DNA from: an uncultured beta proteobacterium
GTDB lineage: Bacteria; Pseudomonadota; Gammaproteobacteria; Burkholderiales; SG8-41
Length of the DNA stretch: 63,326 nucleotides
NCBI GenBank assembly: GCA_903885665.1
Contig: CAISJL010000138.1
Location: 1-63,326, forward strand
Direction: 5' to 3'
The notes beneath the pieces were generated by a model. The model made no database searches and was not told where the DNA came from. It saw only the letters and a list, made by a program, of their open reading frames with translations. This document shows, piece after piece, positions 17,571-25,568 of this stretch (the first letter of the stretch is position 1; each line of letters opens with the position of its first letter). A program made the position numbers and the translations under genes.

Positions 17571-18034
17571 GCTCAAGACCACAGCGCGGCAGTGTTCTAG
17601 GGTTTGATTTTGGCGAACAACGCATCGGCATTGCTATCGGACATCTAGAGCTACAGATCAGCCATCCGCTCACCGTCATCCATACACCAGACAATCAACA
17701 ACGCTTTGCCCAAATCCAAACACTAATTCAAGAATGGCAACCGGTGTTATGCATCATCGGTGTGGCCAGTCATCCCGATGGTCAGGAGCATGCGACTGGT
17801 CGACTGGCACGACGTTTTGGTAATCGCCTGCATGGTCGATTTGGCATTCCCATCGAATTCATCGACGAACGCCTGACCTCGGTAGCGGCCGAATCTAGCC
17901 TGCGCGAGAGCGGCGTTTCAGCGCAACGCCGTGGCGCAGTTCTTGATGCTGTGGCTGCCGCTGCCATCCTGGAGACTTGGTTTGAAACGCTGAGTCGCAC
18001 TCCTGTGACAGAGGCGACGAACCCAACGGCTTGA
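17567..18034 (+). CDS. yqgF: RNase H-fold pre-16S rRNA nuclease YqgF / putative Holliday junction resolvase
   Basis: A 155-residue RuvC/RNase H-like nuclease. The first catalytic Asp is in GFDFGEQRIGIAIG near the N-terminus; the second acidic site is in FIDERLTSVAAE and the third in LDAVAAAAILETW. E. coli YqgF processes the 5' end of 16S rRNA and is essential; family members are often also labelled Holliday junction resolvase RuvX. Translation starts at TTG 17567, overlapping the yqgE stop by three bases. In many Burkholderiales pyrR and pyrB follow; here a cytochrome c gene follows after a new promoter instead. Confidence 0.93.
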   Translation: MSSRPQRGSVLGFDFGEQRIGIAIGHLELQISHPLTVIHTPDNQQRFAQIQTLIQEWQPVLCIIGVASHPDGQEHATGRLARRFGNRLHGRFGIPIEFIDERLTSVAAESSLRESGVSAQRRGAVLDAVAAAAILETWFETLSRTPVTEATNPTA

Positions 18035-18041
18035 TTCCGGT

Positions 18042-18070
18042 TTTACCGCCACTCCTAATGCCGATATAAT
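18042..18070 (+). promoter_or_regulatory. Sigma-70-type promoter of the cytochrome c gene
   Basis: TTTACC (18042-18047) and TATAAT (18065-18070) are 17 bp apart and lie 32 bp before the ATG at 18102. The -10 hexamer is perfect; the -35 matches the consensus at four of six positions. Confidence 0.55.
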
Positions 18071-18101
18071 CACTTTTTTTAATCAAGCCCTAGGATTTGC
18101 C

Positions 18102-18641
18102 ATGGATAATCACACGACGCCAGAGCACAGCTCTCCCATCAAAACCCCCAAGCAATTATTTATCGTTGTGATTTTGGCTTTTATACTCCCCGTGGTGATA
18201 TTGCTCATGTTGGCCAATTTGGCCCTGAGCAGTCATAAAAAACCAGCCCCCAGCCCAACTCAAGAAGAAGCGACTACTCAACGCATTGCGCCTATTGCAC
18301 AAATGACAATCAATCCTAACCCAGCGCCAGTGGAGCCAGCAGGCGCTGCGAGCAGTGCGCCTGCTCCCGCACCCGCTGTTGCCAGCGGCAGCGGCGACGC
18401 CAGCAAAGGCAAAGGTATTTATGAAGCCAATTGTGCAGCTTGTCATGCCAGCGGTGTTGCTGGCGCACCGAAAGCCGGTGATAAAGCCGCTTGGGCACCG
18501 CGCTTGAAAACAGGAAAGGACGCTTTGTACGCTTCCGTCTTAAAAGGCAAAGGGGCAATGCCGGCTAAAGGTGGCAATGCCGGACTAGCCGATGCTGATG
18601 TTAAAGCTGCTGTGGATTATTTATCTGGATTCTCTAAGTAA
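18102..18641 (+). CDS. Membrane-anchored c-type cytochrome (cytochrome c5-like)
   Basis: An electron carrier of 179 residues. The N-terminus is cytoplasmic and polar, followed by one uncleaved membrane segment (about residues 20-43, rich in Ile, Leu and Val), then a Pro/Ala/Ser-rich periplasmic linker (about 48-98). The C-terminal haem domain has a single CAACH haem-binding motif, preceded by GKGIYEAN, and an axial Met in GKGAMPAKGG. This is the cytochrome c5/CycB class common in Burkholderiales, in which the anchored protein probably carries electrons between complex III and terminal oxidases. AGGA precedes the ATG and a clear promoter lies upstream, so it is transcribed separately from yqgF. 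Confidence 0.92.
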   Translation: MDNHTTPEHSSPIKTPKQLFIVVILAFILPVVILLMLANLALSSHKKPAPSPTQEEATTQRIAPIAQMTINPNPAPVEPAGAASSAPAPAPAVASGSGDASKGKGIYEANCAACHASGVAGAPKAGDKAAWAPRLKTGKDALYASVLKGKGAMPAKGGNAGLADADVKAAVDYLSGFSK

Positions 18642-18783
18642 CGATCTCATCACTAACATCCTACGGTAGGCATTACATTAGGCATTGATTACAAGATACC
18701 TTATATTATAAAATAGTTAATATTATCAGTTACTTAGCGTCAATTTAGCATCATTGAACCATCCGTATGATTTAGTGCTAAAT

Positions 18784-18837
18784 ATTATTAATTATTATTA
18801 ATTCCTCAATATTATTAATTGCTCAATATTGAGGAAT
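18784..18837. repeat. Tandem duplication forming a 13-bp perfect hairpin before apaH
   Basis: attattaatt is repeated (18784-18803), and a 17-bp unit (attattaattcctcaat 18794-18810; attattaattgctcaat 18811-18827) is duplicated with one change. The segment also holds a perfect 13-bp inverted repeat, attcctcaatatt (18801-18813) and aatattgaggaat (18825-18837), with an 11-nt loop. There is no following T tract. The gap 18642-18905 is otherwise AT-rich and featureless. Confidence 0.8.
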
Positions 18838-18905
18838 GCCTACTGCTACCGGATGCCAAACTCTGAATTCCGGATCAACCTCCGACCATTGCATCACAAT
18901 CCACT

Positions 18906-19730
18906 ATGTCTATATACGCGATCGGTGATGTTCAAGGGTGTTACGACGAATTGCGTCGCCTACTTGATCGCTGCCAATTCAATCCGCAAGTCGATCAACT
19001 GTGGCTAGTTGGTGACCTAGTCAATCGCGGCCCACAGTCCGCTGAAGTATTGCGCTATCTGATGTCTTTGGGCAGCGCTGCTACTGTGGTGCTTGGTAAT
19101 CATGACTTACATTTATTATCTGTTGCGATTGGCACCCGCCAACCGCATAGCGGTGACACCTTAGAATCCGTATTAAATGCCCCAGATCGCGAAGTCTTAC
19201 TCGATTGGTTACGACAGCAACCGCTCATTCACGCGAGCCAAGGCTATGCGGTAGTGCATGCCGGACTATTACCACAATGGACTTTGACTGACGCACTGGC
19301 GCGAGCCGCAGAGGTGCAAGCGGTATTGCGCGGCCCTGATTACCGTGACTTTCTAAAGGTCATGTATGGCAATACCGCTAACCACTGGCAAGACAGTCTC
19401 ACGGGCTTTGATCGCTTGCGCACCATCGTTAACGCCTGCACTCGCCTGCGCTTATGTACGGCGCGTGGCGAGATGGAGTTTTCACACAAAACCGCGCCTA
19501 TCGATAGCCCTAGCGGTTACCAACCGTGGTTTGATATTGCCGACCGAGCGCACCAAGATACTGTAGTGATTTTTGGTCATTGGGCGGCGGTGGGCTTGCT
19601 ACTGCGACCTCGTATCATTGGCTTAGATACGGGTTGCGTTTGGGGGCGGCAATTAACTGCGCTACGGCTGGAAGATAGACAAGTCTTTCAACAAGACTCA
19701 CTGACCAGACCTACGATAGGTGATCTGTAA
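18906..19730 (+). CDS. apaH: Bis(5'-nucleosyl)-tetraphosphatase, symmetrical
   Basis: Hydrolyses Ap4A to two ADP and removes Np4 caps from RNA. The 274-residue protein is a calcineurin-type metallophosphatase with the canonical metal ligands in AIGDVQGCYDEL (residues 5-16), VGDLVNRGP and LGNHDLHLL; these correspond to the GDxHG, GDxVDRG and GNHE blocks in their ApaH form. The C-terminal FGHWAAVGL supplies the last ligand His. The gene is separated from the cytochrome gene by an AT-rich gap with a strong hairpin. Its last 20 bp overlap the 3' end of the convergent acyltransferase gene. Confidence 0.95.
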   Translation: MSIYAIGDVQGCYDELRRLLDRCQFNPQVDQLWLVGDLVNRGPQSAEVLRYLMSLGSAATVVLGNHDLHLLSVAIGTRQPHSGDTLESVLNAPDREVLLDWLRQQPLIHASQGYAVVHAGLLPQWTLTDALARAAEVQAVLRGPDYRDFLKVMYGNTANHWQDSLTGFDRLRTIVNACTRLRLCTARGEMEFSHKTAPIDSPSGYQPWFDIADRAHQDTVVIFGHWAAVGLLLRPRIIGLDTGCVWGRQLTALRLEDRQVFQQDSLTRPTIGDL

Positions 19731-20481
19731 TCTTCTGATGGGTCATCACCGCCAGCTCACGTCGATGCTGGGCTGCTGGTAACACCAAATCCGTAAAGGT
19801 AATCTGCGCTAATACCTGTTGTTGGGCGCACACACCTTGCAAAGTCTGCCACAGCGTTTTATCACCGTCATAGGCAGCCTCAGCGCAAATCGAACCATCT
19901 AATCGTAGATAGCGAATCGCCACCGGTTGAATCGGCACTTGCGCCACAATCGCTGATTGCAGCAAACCGGGATGAAATGGTTGCATCTGCAAGCCATCGG
20001 TGGTGGCCCCTTCAGGGAATACCGCCAATGAAAAACCTTCATGCAATATCGCCACCAGCTCGCGATTAACCCGCGTCATGTCGCGTAATGACTCGCGGAA
20101 AATAAACACCGTGCCGAGTAATTGGCTTAACCGACCCACCACTGGCCACCCGCGAATCTCCACTTTAGCAACAAAGCGAATCGGCAATACTGAATAGAGC
20201 AACAAAATATCCAACCATGAAATATGGTTGGCCACCACAAACCGCGCCGCCTCACCGAGTTGCGAAAACTGCGCCTGATGAACAAGCCGAACTCCTACAA
20301 TGCGTAACGCACATTGCGCCCAGCGCGCCATGTAATATTGTCTACGGGTCAGTGGCAATAGTGGAAACAACATTAAAAATAGCACGGCACCCACACCAAA
20401 ATACATCAGTATGCTGATTAAACGTAGATGACGAATCACAAAGATATACACGGTATTCTCTATAATGGCATGGGTATGCAA
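19711..20481 (-). CDS. 1-acyl-sn-glycerol-3-phosphate acyltransferase-like (PlsC/OlsA family), second copy
   Basis: Membrane acyltransferase of the LPLAT family, 256 residues. One or two hydrophobic segments fill residues 10-45. The catalytic HX4D is in NHISWLD, the substrate-binding FPEGATTDG follows about 75 residues later, and a conserved PIQPVAIRY lies downstream. PlsC-type enzymes make phosphatidic acid; the OlsA branch acylates lyso-ornithine lipid. Because an OlsB-like GNAT gene lies two genes upstream on the same strand, an OlsA-type role is plausible for this or its neighbour. It is a diverged paralogue of the next gene (20636-21478), separated by 154 bp. The 3' end overlaps apaH tail to tail. 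Confidence 0.88.
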   Translation of the reverse strand: MHTHAIIENTVYIFVIRHLRLISILMYFGVGAVLFLMLFPLLPLTRRQYYMARWAQCALRIVGVRLVHQAQFSQLGEAARFVVANHISWLDILLLYSVLPIRFVAKVEIRGWPVVGRLSQLLGTVFIFRESLRDMTRVNRELVAILHEGFSLAVFPEGATTDGLQMQPFHPGLLQSAIVAQVPIQPVAIRYLRLDGSICAEAAYDGDKTLWQTLQGVCAQQQVLAQITFTDLVLPAAQHRRELAVMTHQKITDHLS

Positions 20482-20635
20482 TGAGTATGAGTATCCATTA
20501 TAAGGTATAGACTGCGCTGTTCAGTCACAATCCGCGCGCGTTGCCAAGCCATTGTCTAAGCCGCCCGCTCAATTTCACTGCTCAATCTACAGAATCTAGC
20601 TAAGGCCTAATAGTCTTATGATGACGGTGGTCTTG

Positions 20636-21478
20636 TTATGACTGCGCTCTGACTGCCGCTGTATTTGTCAGTGCAACCGACTCGACCTGCTGTGGCACAA
20701 GCTGTTCTATGCGCAACTGCTCGCTAATGTATTGATGGGTGATCGTTGCCAGTTCGCGCCGTTGTTTATCTGCAGTCAATACCGGTGCCATAAACGTCAC
20801 ATCAGCCCACACTCGCGGCTGAGCGCAGAGCTCACGCAGCGTCTGCCAGATAGTTTTATCGCCATGGTAAGTTGCTGCATCGCAAATCTGGCCATCGTCT
20901 TGCAAATAACGAATTGCGATGGCTTGAATTGGTGAGCGCGTGACCACCGCTGCCTGTAGTAGCCCAGCATGAAACGGTAACACCTGACGGCCATCGCTGG
21001 TGGTGCCCTCTGGAAACACCATCACATGACAAGCGCTTTGCAAACACGCTGTAATCTCAGTATTCACGCGATTCATATCGCGCCTCGATGCGCGATCGAT
21101 ATAAAGAGTGCCCACTAATTGAGTGATTCGTCCGACTAATGGCCATGTCCGCACATCAGACTTGGCTACAAAACGCACTGGCAATAGCTGGTGCATGAGC
21201 AGGATATCTAACCATGAAATATGATTTGCGATAAACAGTTGGGCAGGCACTGCTTCGATTACGGGCTGACGTTGCACTCGCAACCTGACGCCAATGATGA
21301 ACAAGGCATAACGTGCCCAAGTGCGAATCCAAGTGTGACGGGTTGCGGCCGGCAGCACCGGAAACAACAACCACAAGAATAACGTCGTCAGCCCAATATA
21401 GCCCACTATTGCGGTTAATCGTAGGTAAGTGATTACTGCCGCTTGCACAGTCAGCGGTCTATTCTGATGGGCATTCAA
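20636..21478 (-). CDS. 1-acyl-sn-glycerol-3-phosphate acyltransferase-like (PlsC/OlsA family), first copy
   Basis: LPLAT-family membrane acyltransferase, 280 residues. Hydrophobic N-terminal segments lie at about 15-45; the catalytic motif NHISWLDILL, then VAKSDVRTWPLVG, the arginine-rich region DRASRRDMNRVN and FPEGTTSDG follow in the usual order. Compared with the downstream paralogue it has a C-terminal extension of roughly 20 residues. It starts 14 bp after the OlsB-like gene, so both are very probably cotranscribed. In ornithine-lipid synthesis OlsB makes the 3-hydroxyacyl-ornithine and OlsA adds the second acyl chain; the operon structure fits this but does not prove it. Confidence 0.9.
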   Translation of the reverse strand: MNAHQNRPLTVQAAVITYLRLTAIVGYIGLTTLFLWLLFPVLPAATRHTWIRTWARYALFIIGVRLRVQRQPVIEAVPAQLFIANHISWLDILLMHQLLPVRFVAKSDVRTWPLVGRITQLVGTLYIDRASRRDMNRVNTEITACLQSACHVMVFPEGTTSDGRQVLPFHAGLLQAAVVTRSPIQAIAIRYLQDDGQICDAATYHGDKTIWQTLRELCAQPRVWADVTFMAPVLTADKQRRELATITHQYISEQLRIEQLVPQQVESVALTNTAAVRAQS

Positions 21479-21492
21479 CTAACGATCCTCAA

Positions 21493-22257
21493 CTATTTCA
21501 CCATAAAGTGACGGGCATATCGCATATCCATACGCGCCATCGGTAAGAGCATAAATAAATCAGCGGTATTAAAATCGGGATCCCAAGCGGGAGCGCCACA
21601 CACATAAGCACCCACTCGTATATATCCTTTAACCAGCGCTGGCGGTGCCACCTCGACTTCTCGCTCGAGTGCAGCTAATGGCAATTCACAACGCGGATAC
21701 GTACGATACTCCACTGGGGCTAAGTGTTGCCGGGCAATTTTGCGATAAATACTGGCCGCAGCATGACCCCCATCGGCCATACTTAATGAAGCGCAACCAA
21801 TCACATATTGATAACCACCGCGCATCGCATAATTAGCAATGCCTGCCCAAAGCCTGGCAATAGTGGCGCCAGTGCGATAATCGCGATGCACGCAAGAGCG
21901 TCCTAACTCTAGCGTTTGTGCGCGCTGGTGTCGGAGTCGGCTTAAATCAAACTCCTGCTCGGCATAAAATCCACCAATTTTGATCGCAGTCGGGCCCGGT
22001 AGCAGGCGATAAGCACCAATGACTTCGCCGCGATCGGCATCGCGCACCAATAAGTGTTCGCAATGCTGATCATATTGATCACTATCTAAACCGAGCTCAG
22101 GGTTATTAATCCGTGCACCCAATTCTTCTACAAACACTTTATAGCGCAAGCGCTGTGCCTCGCGAATTTCGCTCGTACTGCGCGCCCAAGACAATTGCAA
22201 TGTTGGCGAGTGACGCGTTGCACGTGTAGCGACACTGACTGCAGCTTGTTCTAGCAT
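21493..22257 (-). CDS. olsB: GNAT-family N-acyltransferase, OlsB-like (ornithine lipid synthesis)
   Basis: A 254-residue protein of the hemolysin-like / OlsB GNAT family, which transfers 3-hydroxyacyl groups from acyl carrier protein to the alpha-amino group of ornithine. Recognisable blocks are RYKVFVEELGA, the GAYRLLPGPTA strand, LELGRSCVHRDYRTG (the acyl-donor loop) and VIGCASLSMADGG. GGGGAG lies about 6 nt before ATG 22257. It heads a likely three-gene operon with two PlsC-like acyltransferases. Ornithine lipids are phosphorus-free membrane lipids often made under phosphate limitation. The substrate is inferred from family and context. Confidence 0.85.
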   Translation of the reverse strand: MLEQAAVSVATRATRHSPTLQLSWARSTSEIREAQRLRYKVFVEELGARINNPELGLDSDQYDQHCEHLLVRDADRGEVIGAYRLLPGPTAIKIGGFYAEQEFDLSRLRHQRAQTLELGRSCVHRDYRTGATIARLWAGIANYAMRGGYQYVIGCASLSMADGGHAAASIYRKIARQHLAPVEYRTYPRCELPLAALEREVEVAPPALVKGYIRVGAYVCGAPAWDPDFNTADLFMLLPMARMDMRYARHFMVK

Positions 22258-22431
22258 AAGACTCTCCCCTCAGGTCAATAAACGGGAGACAGACTAGTGT
22301 GTTCTCGTGACGTATTGATGAAACTACCATGACGAAACGATGAACATCAACGCATAACCAAACTGTGCACAGGTGACTACTGCGCACACTGTTCAAGCAG
22401 TGCCTACATTTTCAATCACTCCAACAACAGC

Positions 22432-22459
22432 CTGCTACCAACAGCCTAGTCGGTAGCAG
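22432..22459 (-). terminator. Candidate terminator hairpin downstream of the PfkB gene
   Basis: ctgctacc (22432-22439) pairs with ggtagcag (22452-22459), an 8-bp stem with a 12-nt loop, 18 bp past the PfkB stop on the minus strand. The following bases on that strand are only mildly T-rich, so termination is uncertain. Confidence 0.4.
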
Positions 22460-22477
22460 CTGATATCGAGGCGGCCG

Positions 22478-23416
22478 CTAGAGAGCGAGTGACAGGCCAA
22501 AGGCTTCGCGGAAGCGGTCCGCAATTTCGCCGGGTGCAAATTGATGGTTCTGACCACCGCGCTCAGCAATTTTAATCGCCCCCATGAGAGAGGCGAGTCG
22601 CCCGGTCATTGCCCAATCTAGACCGTGACCGAGGCCATACAATAAGCCCGCTCTAAACGCATCACCACAACCTGTAGGATCAAGCACTGCTGTGGCCTGT
22701 ACTGCAGGTATCCCAATCTGTTGGCCTTGGGCATAAATGGTCGCGCCCTGTGCGCCAAGCGTCACAATCAATGCCTTCACCTGCTTGGCAATAGCCTCTA
22801 GGTTCAGACCTGTGCGCTCTTGCAATAACTGTGCTTCATAATCATTCACAGTGACGTAATCGGCTTGTGCGATAAACGTTGATAATTCCTCACCGCCGAA
22901 CATGGGCAAGCCTTGGCCAGGATCAAAAATAAACGGAATGCCTGCGGCCTGAAACTCTCGTGCATGCTGCAACATGCCTTCACGACCATCTGGCGCCACA
23001 ATACCTAGGGTCACACCCTGTGCATCGCTGACATGATTTAAATGTGACTGTCCCATTGCGCCGGGGTGAAACGCAGTAATCTGGTTATCATCCATATCGG
23101 TGGTAATAAACGCCTGGGCGGTAAAGCTATCGGGTATGGCCCGGATGTGATCTTGGCGGATACCTAAGCGCGTGAGCCGCTGGGCATAGGGTGCAAAATC
23201 TTCACCCACGGTGGCCATAATTGCTGGCTCATCGCCCAACAGTTTTAAGGTGTAAGCGATATTACCGGCACAACCGCCATACTCCCGCCGCATGTCTGGC
23301 ACTAAAAATGCAACATTTAAAATATGCAGTTGGTCAGGCAAGATGTGATTCTTAAATTGATCATGGAACACCATAATCGTGTCATACGCCATAGAACCAC
23401 AAATCAGAGCGGACAT
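22478..23416 (-). CDS. PfkB-family carbohydrate/nucleoside kinase
   Basis: A ribokinase-like kinase of 312 residues. The N-terminal strand SALICGSMAYDTIM and the GGCAGNIAYTLKLLG segment form the substrate site; the C-terminal signature DPTGCGDAFRAGLLYG contains the catalytic Asp and the anion hole. Overall it resembles the adenosine-kinase-like branch found in many betaproteobacteria, but substrate specificity cannot be read from the sequence. ATG 23416 has AAAGGG at 7-nt spacing and is preferred over an in-frame start six codons upstream. It is separated from olsB by 220 bp and is divergent from the MerR gene across a 377-bp gap. Confidence 0.9.
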   Translation of the reverse strand: MSALICGSMAYDTIMVFHDQFKNHILPDQLHILNVAFLVPDMRREYGGCAGNIAYTLKLLGDEPAIMATVGEDFAPYAQRLTRLGIRQDHIRAIPDSFTAQAFITTDMDDNQITAFHPGAMGQSHLNHVSDAQGVTLGIVAPDGREGMLQHAREFQAAGIPFIFDPGQGLPMFGGEELSTFIAQADYVTVNDYEAQLLQERTGLNLEAIAKQVKALIVTLGAQGATIYAQGQQIGIPAVQATAVLDPTGCGDAFRAGLLYGLGHGLDWAMTGRLASLMGAIKIAERGGQNHQFAPGEIADRFREAFGLSLAL

Positions 23417-23793
23417 ATTGATACCCTTTGTCATTGATTAATCATCTTAAAATAAGCTGTGCCATCACCAATTATATCAAGGGCCTCAAACAAGCTCAGT
23501 GCGCAACTCATAGGGCAACAATCATTAACTGCAGCTGATTGGCCGCACTGCTCGTAGTGGCGTTAAAAAAAGCGTTACAAAGCCTTAATGAACATTTATG
23601 CGCTAATTAGATTACGATATGATATTAATGCTAAAATAGTTCAAAATAAATTCGAATTATTTGATAAAAATCAATTTTTATATTCTTTAGTATGCTTAAA
23701 TAAGTATTTATTTGAGCTTTATCATTCAATATAATGATAAAAATAAGTTTGTTTCCATTTGGGAAAGTCTAATTTTCGAAATAAGAGTTAATA
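23417..23793. other. 377-bp divergent intergenic region, AT-rich with an inverted repeat
   Basis: The region separates the divergent PfkB kinase and MerR genes. The half near MerR (about 23600-23790) is strongly AT-rich. A perfect 9-bp inverted repeat, tttatcatt (23718-23726) and aatgataaa (23733-23741) with a 6-nt centre, lies 53 bp before the MerR ATG and is a candidate operator for autoregulation. No confident -35/-10 pair was found, and no gene was seen. Confidence 0.5.
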
Positions 23794-24801
23794 ATGCCCG
23801 CTAAAAAATCCTCACCTGCCCAATACCGCACTGGCGCCGCCGCGCGACTGGCAGGTATTCCGATTGAAACCTTACGGGTATGGGAGAGACGCTACAAGGT
23901 GGTTGATCCTGCCCGTAGCCCGCGCGCGCAAAAACTCTACACCTTAGCCGAGGTCGATCGACTTCGCACCATTAAATGGTTAACAGATAACGGCCACGCC
24001 ATTAGCACAATTGCACCGCTGCCCATGAAAACCTTAGAGGCCATGGCCAAATCCTACCAAGCTGTATTGGCAGCCCAGCCCACCAGTAGCATTACGGCCT
24101 TGACTGAAATCAATCTGGTGTTAATTGGCGCGGCCCTAAGCCAACTCCAACCTCAGGCAATATTTCAACAAAACCCAATTAGCCTGGTTGGCAGCTATCC
24201 AGACCTAGCTTCAGCACTTGCAGCCAAGCGATTAGATCAAGCGTCAACAATTTTCATTGAAATCCCTACCCTAGAGGCAACCACCGCAGCCACACTGAGC
24301 GCACTGAAAATGGCAGCACCACAAGCCACTATTGCCGTGCTCTATCACGTTGCCTCCAGCGCTATAGTGCGAAAAATTCGCTTCTCTGGCTACCCTTGCC
24401 TCAAAGCACGCATCAAAACACCGAGCTTAGAGGCTTTACTCAGCCTCACTTTGACCATGGCGAGCACCAGCACCCCCTTACTGCCTCATCAAATAACCGC
24501 AACCACGCCACAGTTTATGACAGGCCAAGCGCTGACATCACCGGCAATTGCTCATATGCACCAACAACTCGCGTCCCTGTCCTGCACTTGCGCGCGACGA
24601 GTCGGTAAATTACTCGAGGCTTTGCATGCCAAAGCGGATGACGCGACAAGCAATACCATCTGTTCTGTTGATGCGGCCGCCGACAACCTGGTTTATCGTG
24701 CGCTAGAAAAATCCGTTGCGCTCGCCTGTCAGGCAGTCAAAACCATCATGACGTCAACACATCAGCAGCAAGCGGCTATCCAGCCCCCCCCGCACAAATA
24801 A
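23794..24801 (+). CDS. MerR-family transcriptional regulator with a non-cobalamin C-terminal domain
   Basis: The 335-residue protein starts with a MerR-type winged helix (about residues 10-80; YRTGAAARLAGIPIETLRVWERRY, quoted in part as LRVWERRYKVVDP). The LRVWERRY recognition helix is the form seen in the CarH/LitR light-responsive branch. The remaining 250 residues do not contain the cobalamin-binding E-x-H pattern with its lower His; instead a Rossmann-like alternation appears around 110-220 (INLVLIGAAL, TIFIEIPTL, ATIAVLYHV). A Cys-containing segment SCTCARRVGKLL is near 265. The ligand is unknown. gcvH is convergent downstream and the PfkB gene is divergent upstream. Confidence 0.85.
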   Translation: MPAKKSSPAQYRTGAAARLAGIPIETLRVWERRYKVVDPARSPRAQKLYTLAEVDRLRTIKWLTDNGHAISTIAPLPMKTLEAMAKSYQAVLAAQPTSSITALTEINLVLIGAALSQLQPQAIFQQNPISLVGSYPDLASALAAKRLDQASTIFIEIPTLEATTAATLSALKMAAPQATIAVLYHVASSAIVRKIRFSGYPCLKARIKTPSLEALLSLTLTMASTSTPLLPHQITATTPQFMTGQALTSPAIAHMHQQLASLSCTCARRVGKLLEALHAKADDATSNTICSVDAAADNLVYRALEKSVALACQAVKTIMTSTHQQQAAIQPPPHK

Positions 24802-24968
24802 CCCCCTAACAAGGCTCATATAGCCCTATTTAAAGGGGTAAATTCAGCAGGGCTTTGGAAGCGGGGTTTTGCAGGTTCGGGCCTTAAAATCGAGGCGCTG
24901 CTTTCGGTTATCGCACGGTATCGCGCCCGACCCGTTAACAGATGCCTACCCACCTGCAAAGGTTACTC

Positions 24969-25346
24969 TTACGCAGCAGCGTGTTGCTGATACGCTTGTG
25001 CATCGATTAAGCCAGCACGATCAGCGGTATCGGCTGTCATCTGAAATAACCAAGCAGCATATGGATCGGCATTCACTTGCTCGGGACTATCGACCACAGC
25101 GCTATTGACTGCGGTTACCACGCCATTGAGGGGTGCAATTAAATCAGATGCCGTTTTAACTGATTCAATTTGTCCACAAGCTTGGTTCGCCTGCACTTGG
25201 CTGGCGATTGCCGGCAAAGCAATAAATACAATATCACCCAAGGCCTCTTGCGCGTGATGCGTAATGCCCACCGTTAGGGTGCCGCCAGCTTCCGTCCGAA
25301 CCCATACATGGCTCGCGGTATATTGGAGATTATCTGGTGTGCTCAT
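24969..25346 (-). CDS. gcvH: Glycine cleavage system H protein-like lipoyl carrier
   Basis: A 125-residue lipoyl-domain protein, the length of GcvH. The lipoylated Lys is about residue 64 in GQIESVKTASDL; YTASHVWVR near the N-terminus and VGITHHAQEALGDIVFI match the family. H protein shuttles the aminomethyl group between the P, T and L proteins of glycine cleavage, and can also be an intermediate in lipoyl transfer. Neither gcvT nor gcvP lies next to it, which is unusual, so it may serve elsewhere-encoded partners or lipoate relay. Start: GGAG lies 5 nt before the ATG at 25346; a GTG codon immediately precedes it. No glycine riboswitch is seen upstream. Confidence 0.9.
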   Translation of the reverse strand: MSTPDNLQYTASHVWVRTEAGGTLTVGITHHAQEALGDIVFIALPAIASQVQANQACGQIESVKTASDLIAPLNGVVTAVNSAVVDSPEQVNADPYAAWLFQMTADTADRAGLIDAQAYQQHAAA

Positions 25347-25396
25347 CACGACTCCGCATCTATCAGTATCGGTTAAGTGCCTGCTCAGTGGCGAGT

Positions 25397-25402
25397 ATTA
25401 TA
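25397..25402 (-). promoter_or_regulatory. Possible -10 element of gcvH
   Basis: A perfect TATAAT on the minus strand lies about 50 bp before the gcvH start. No convincing -35 box is found at the matching distance, so this is only a candidate. Confidence 0.35.
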
Positions 25403-25475
25403 AAGCTAACCCTAGTGTTCAACAGCGTATCTGTAGCAAGATGCTGAGGGCTCTAGGCTATTAGACTCTTAGAAC

Positions 25476-25526
25476 CTGAGCCCCTTAATCGCTTAAACCC
25501 CTTAAGCGCTTGGACCCTTAAGCTCC
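25476..25526. repeat. 17-bp degenerate tandem repeat, 3 copies, between the zinc-ribbon gene and gcvH
   Basis: ctgagccccttaatcgc (25476-25492), ttaaaccccttaagcgc (25493-25509) and ttggacccttaagctcc (25510-25526) share a cccttaa core at a 17-bp period. Further cttaa-containing copies continue weakly towards 25575. Confidence 0.6.
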
Positions 25527-25568
25527 TCAGTCCTCAGTTATTAACGCTGAGTCCTTATCCCTTAACAC

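Noticed and set aside
24802-24968. tRNA or small RNA gene between MerR and gcvH
   Set aside because: A GGTTCG-like stretch is present but no cloverleaf can be formed around it; convergent hairpins here are only 5-6 bp.
25350-25568. Glycine riboswitch upstream of gcvH
   Set aside because: The conserved riboswitch core was not found on the minus strand; the gap instead holds a 17-bp degenerate tandem repeat.
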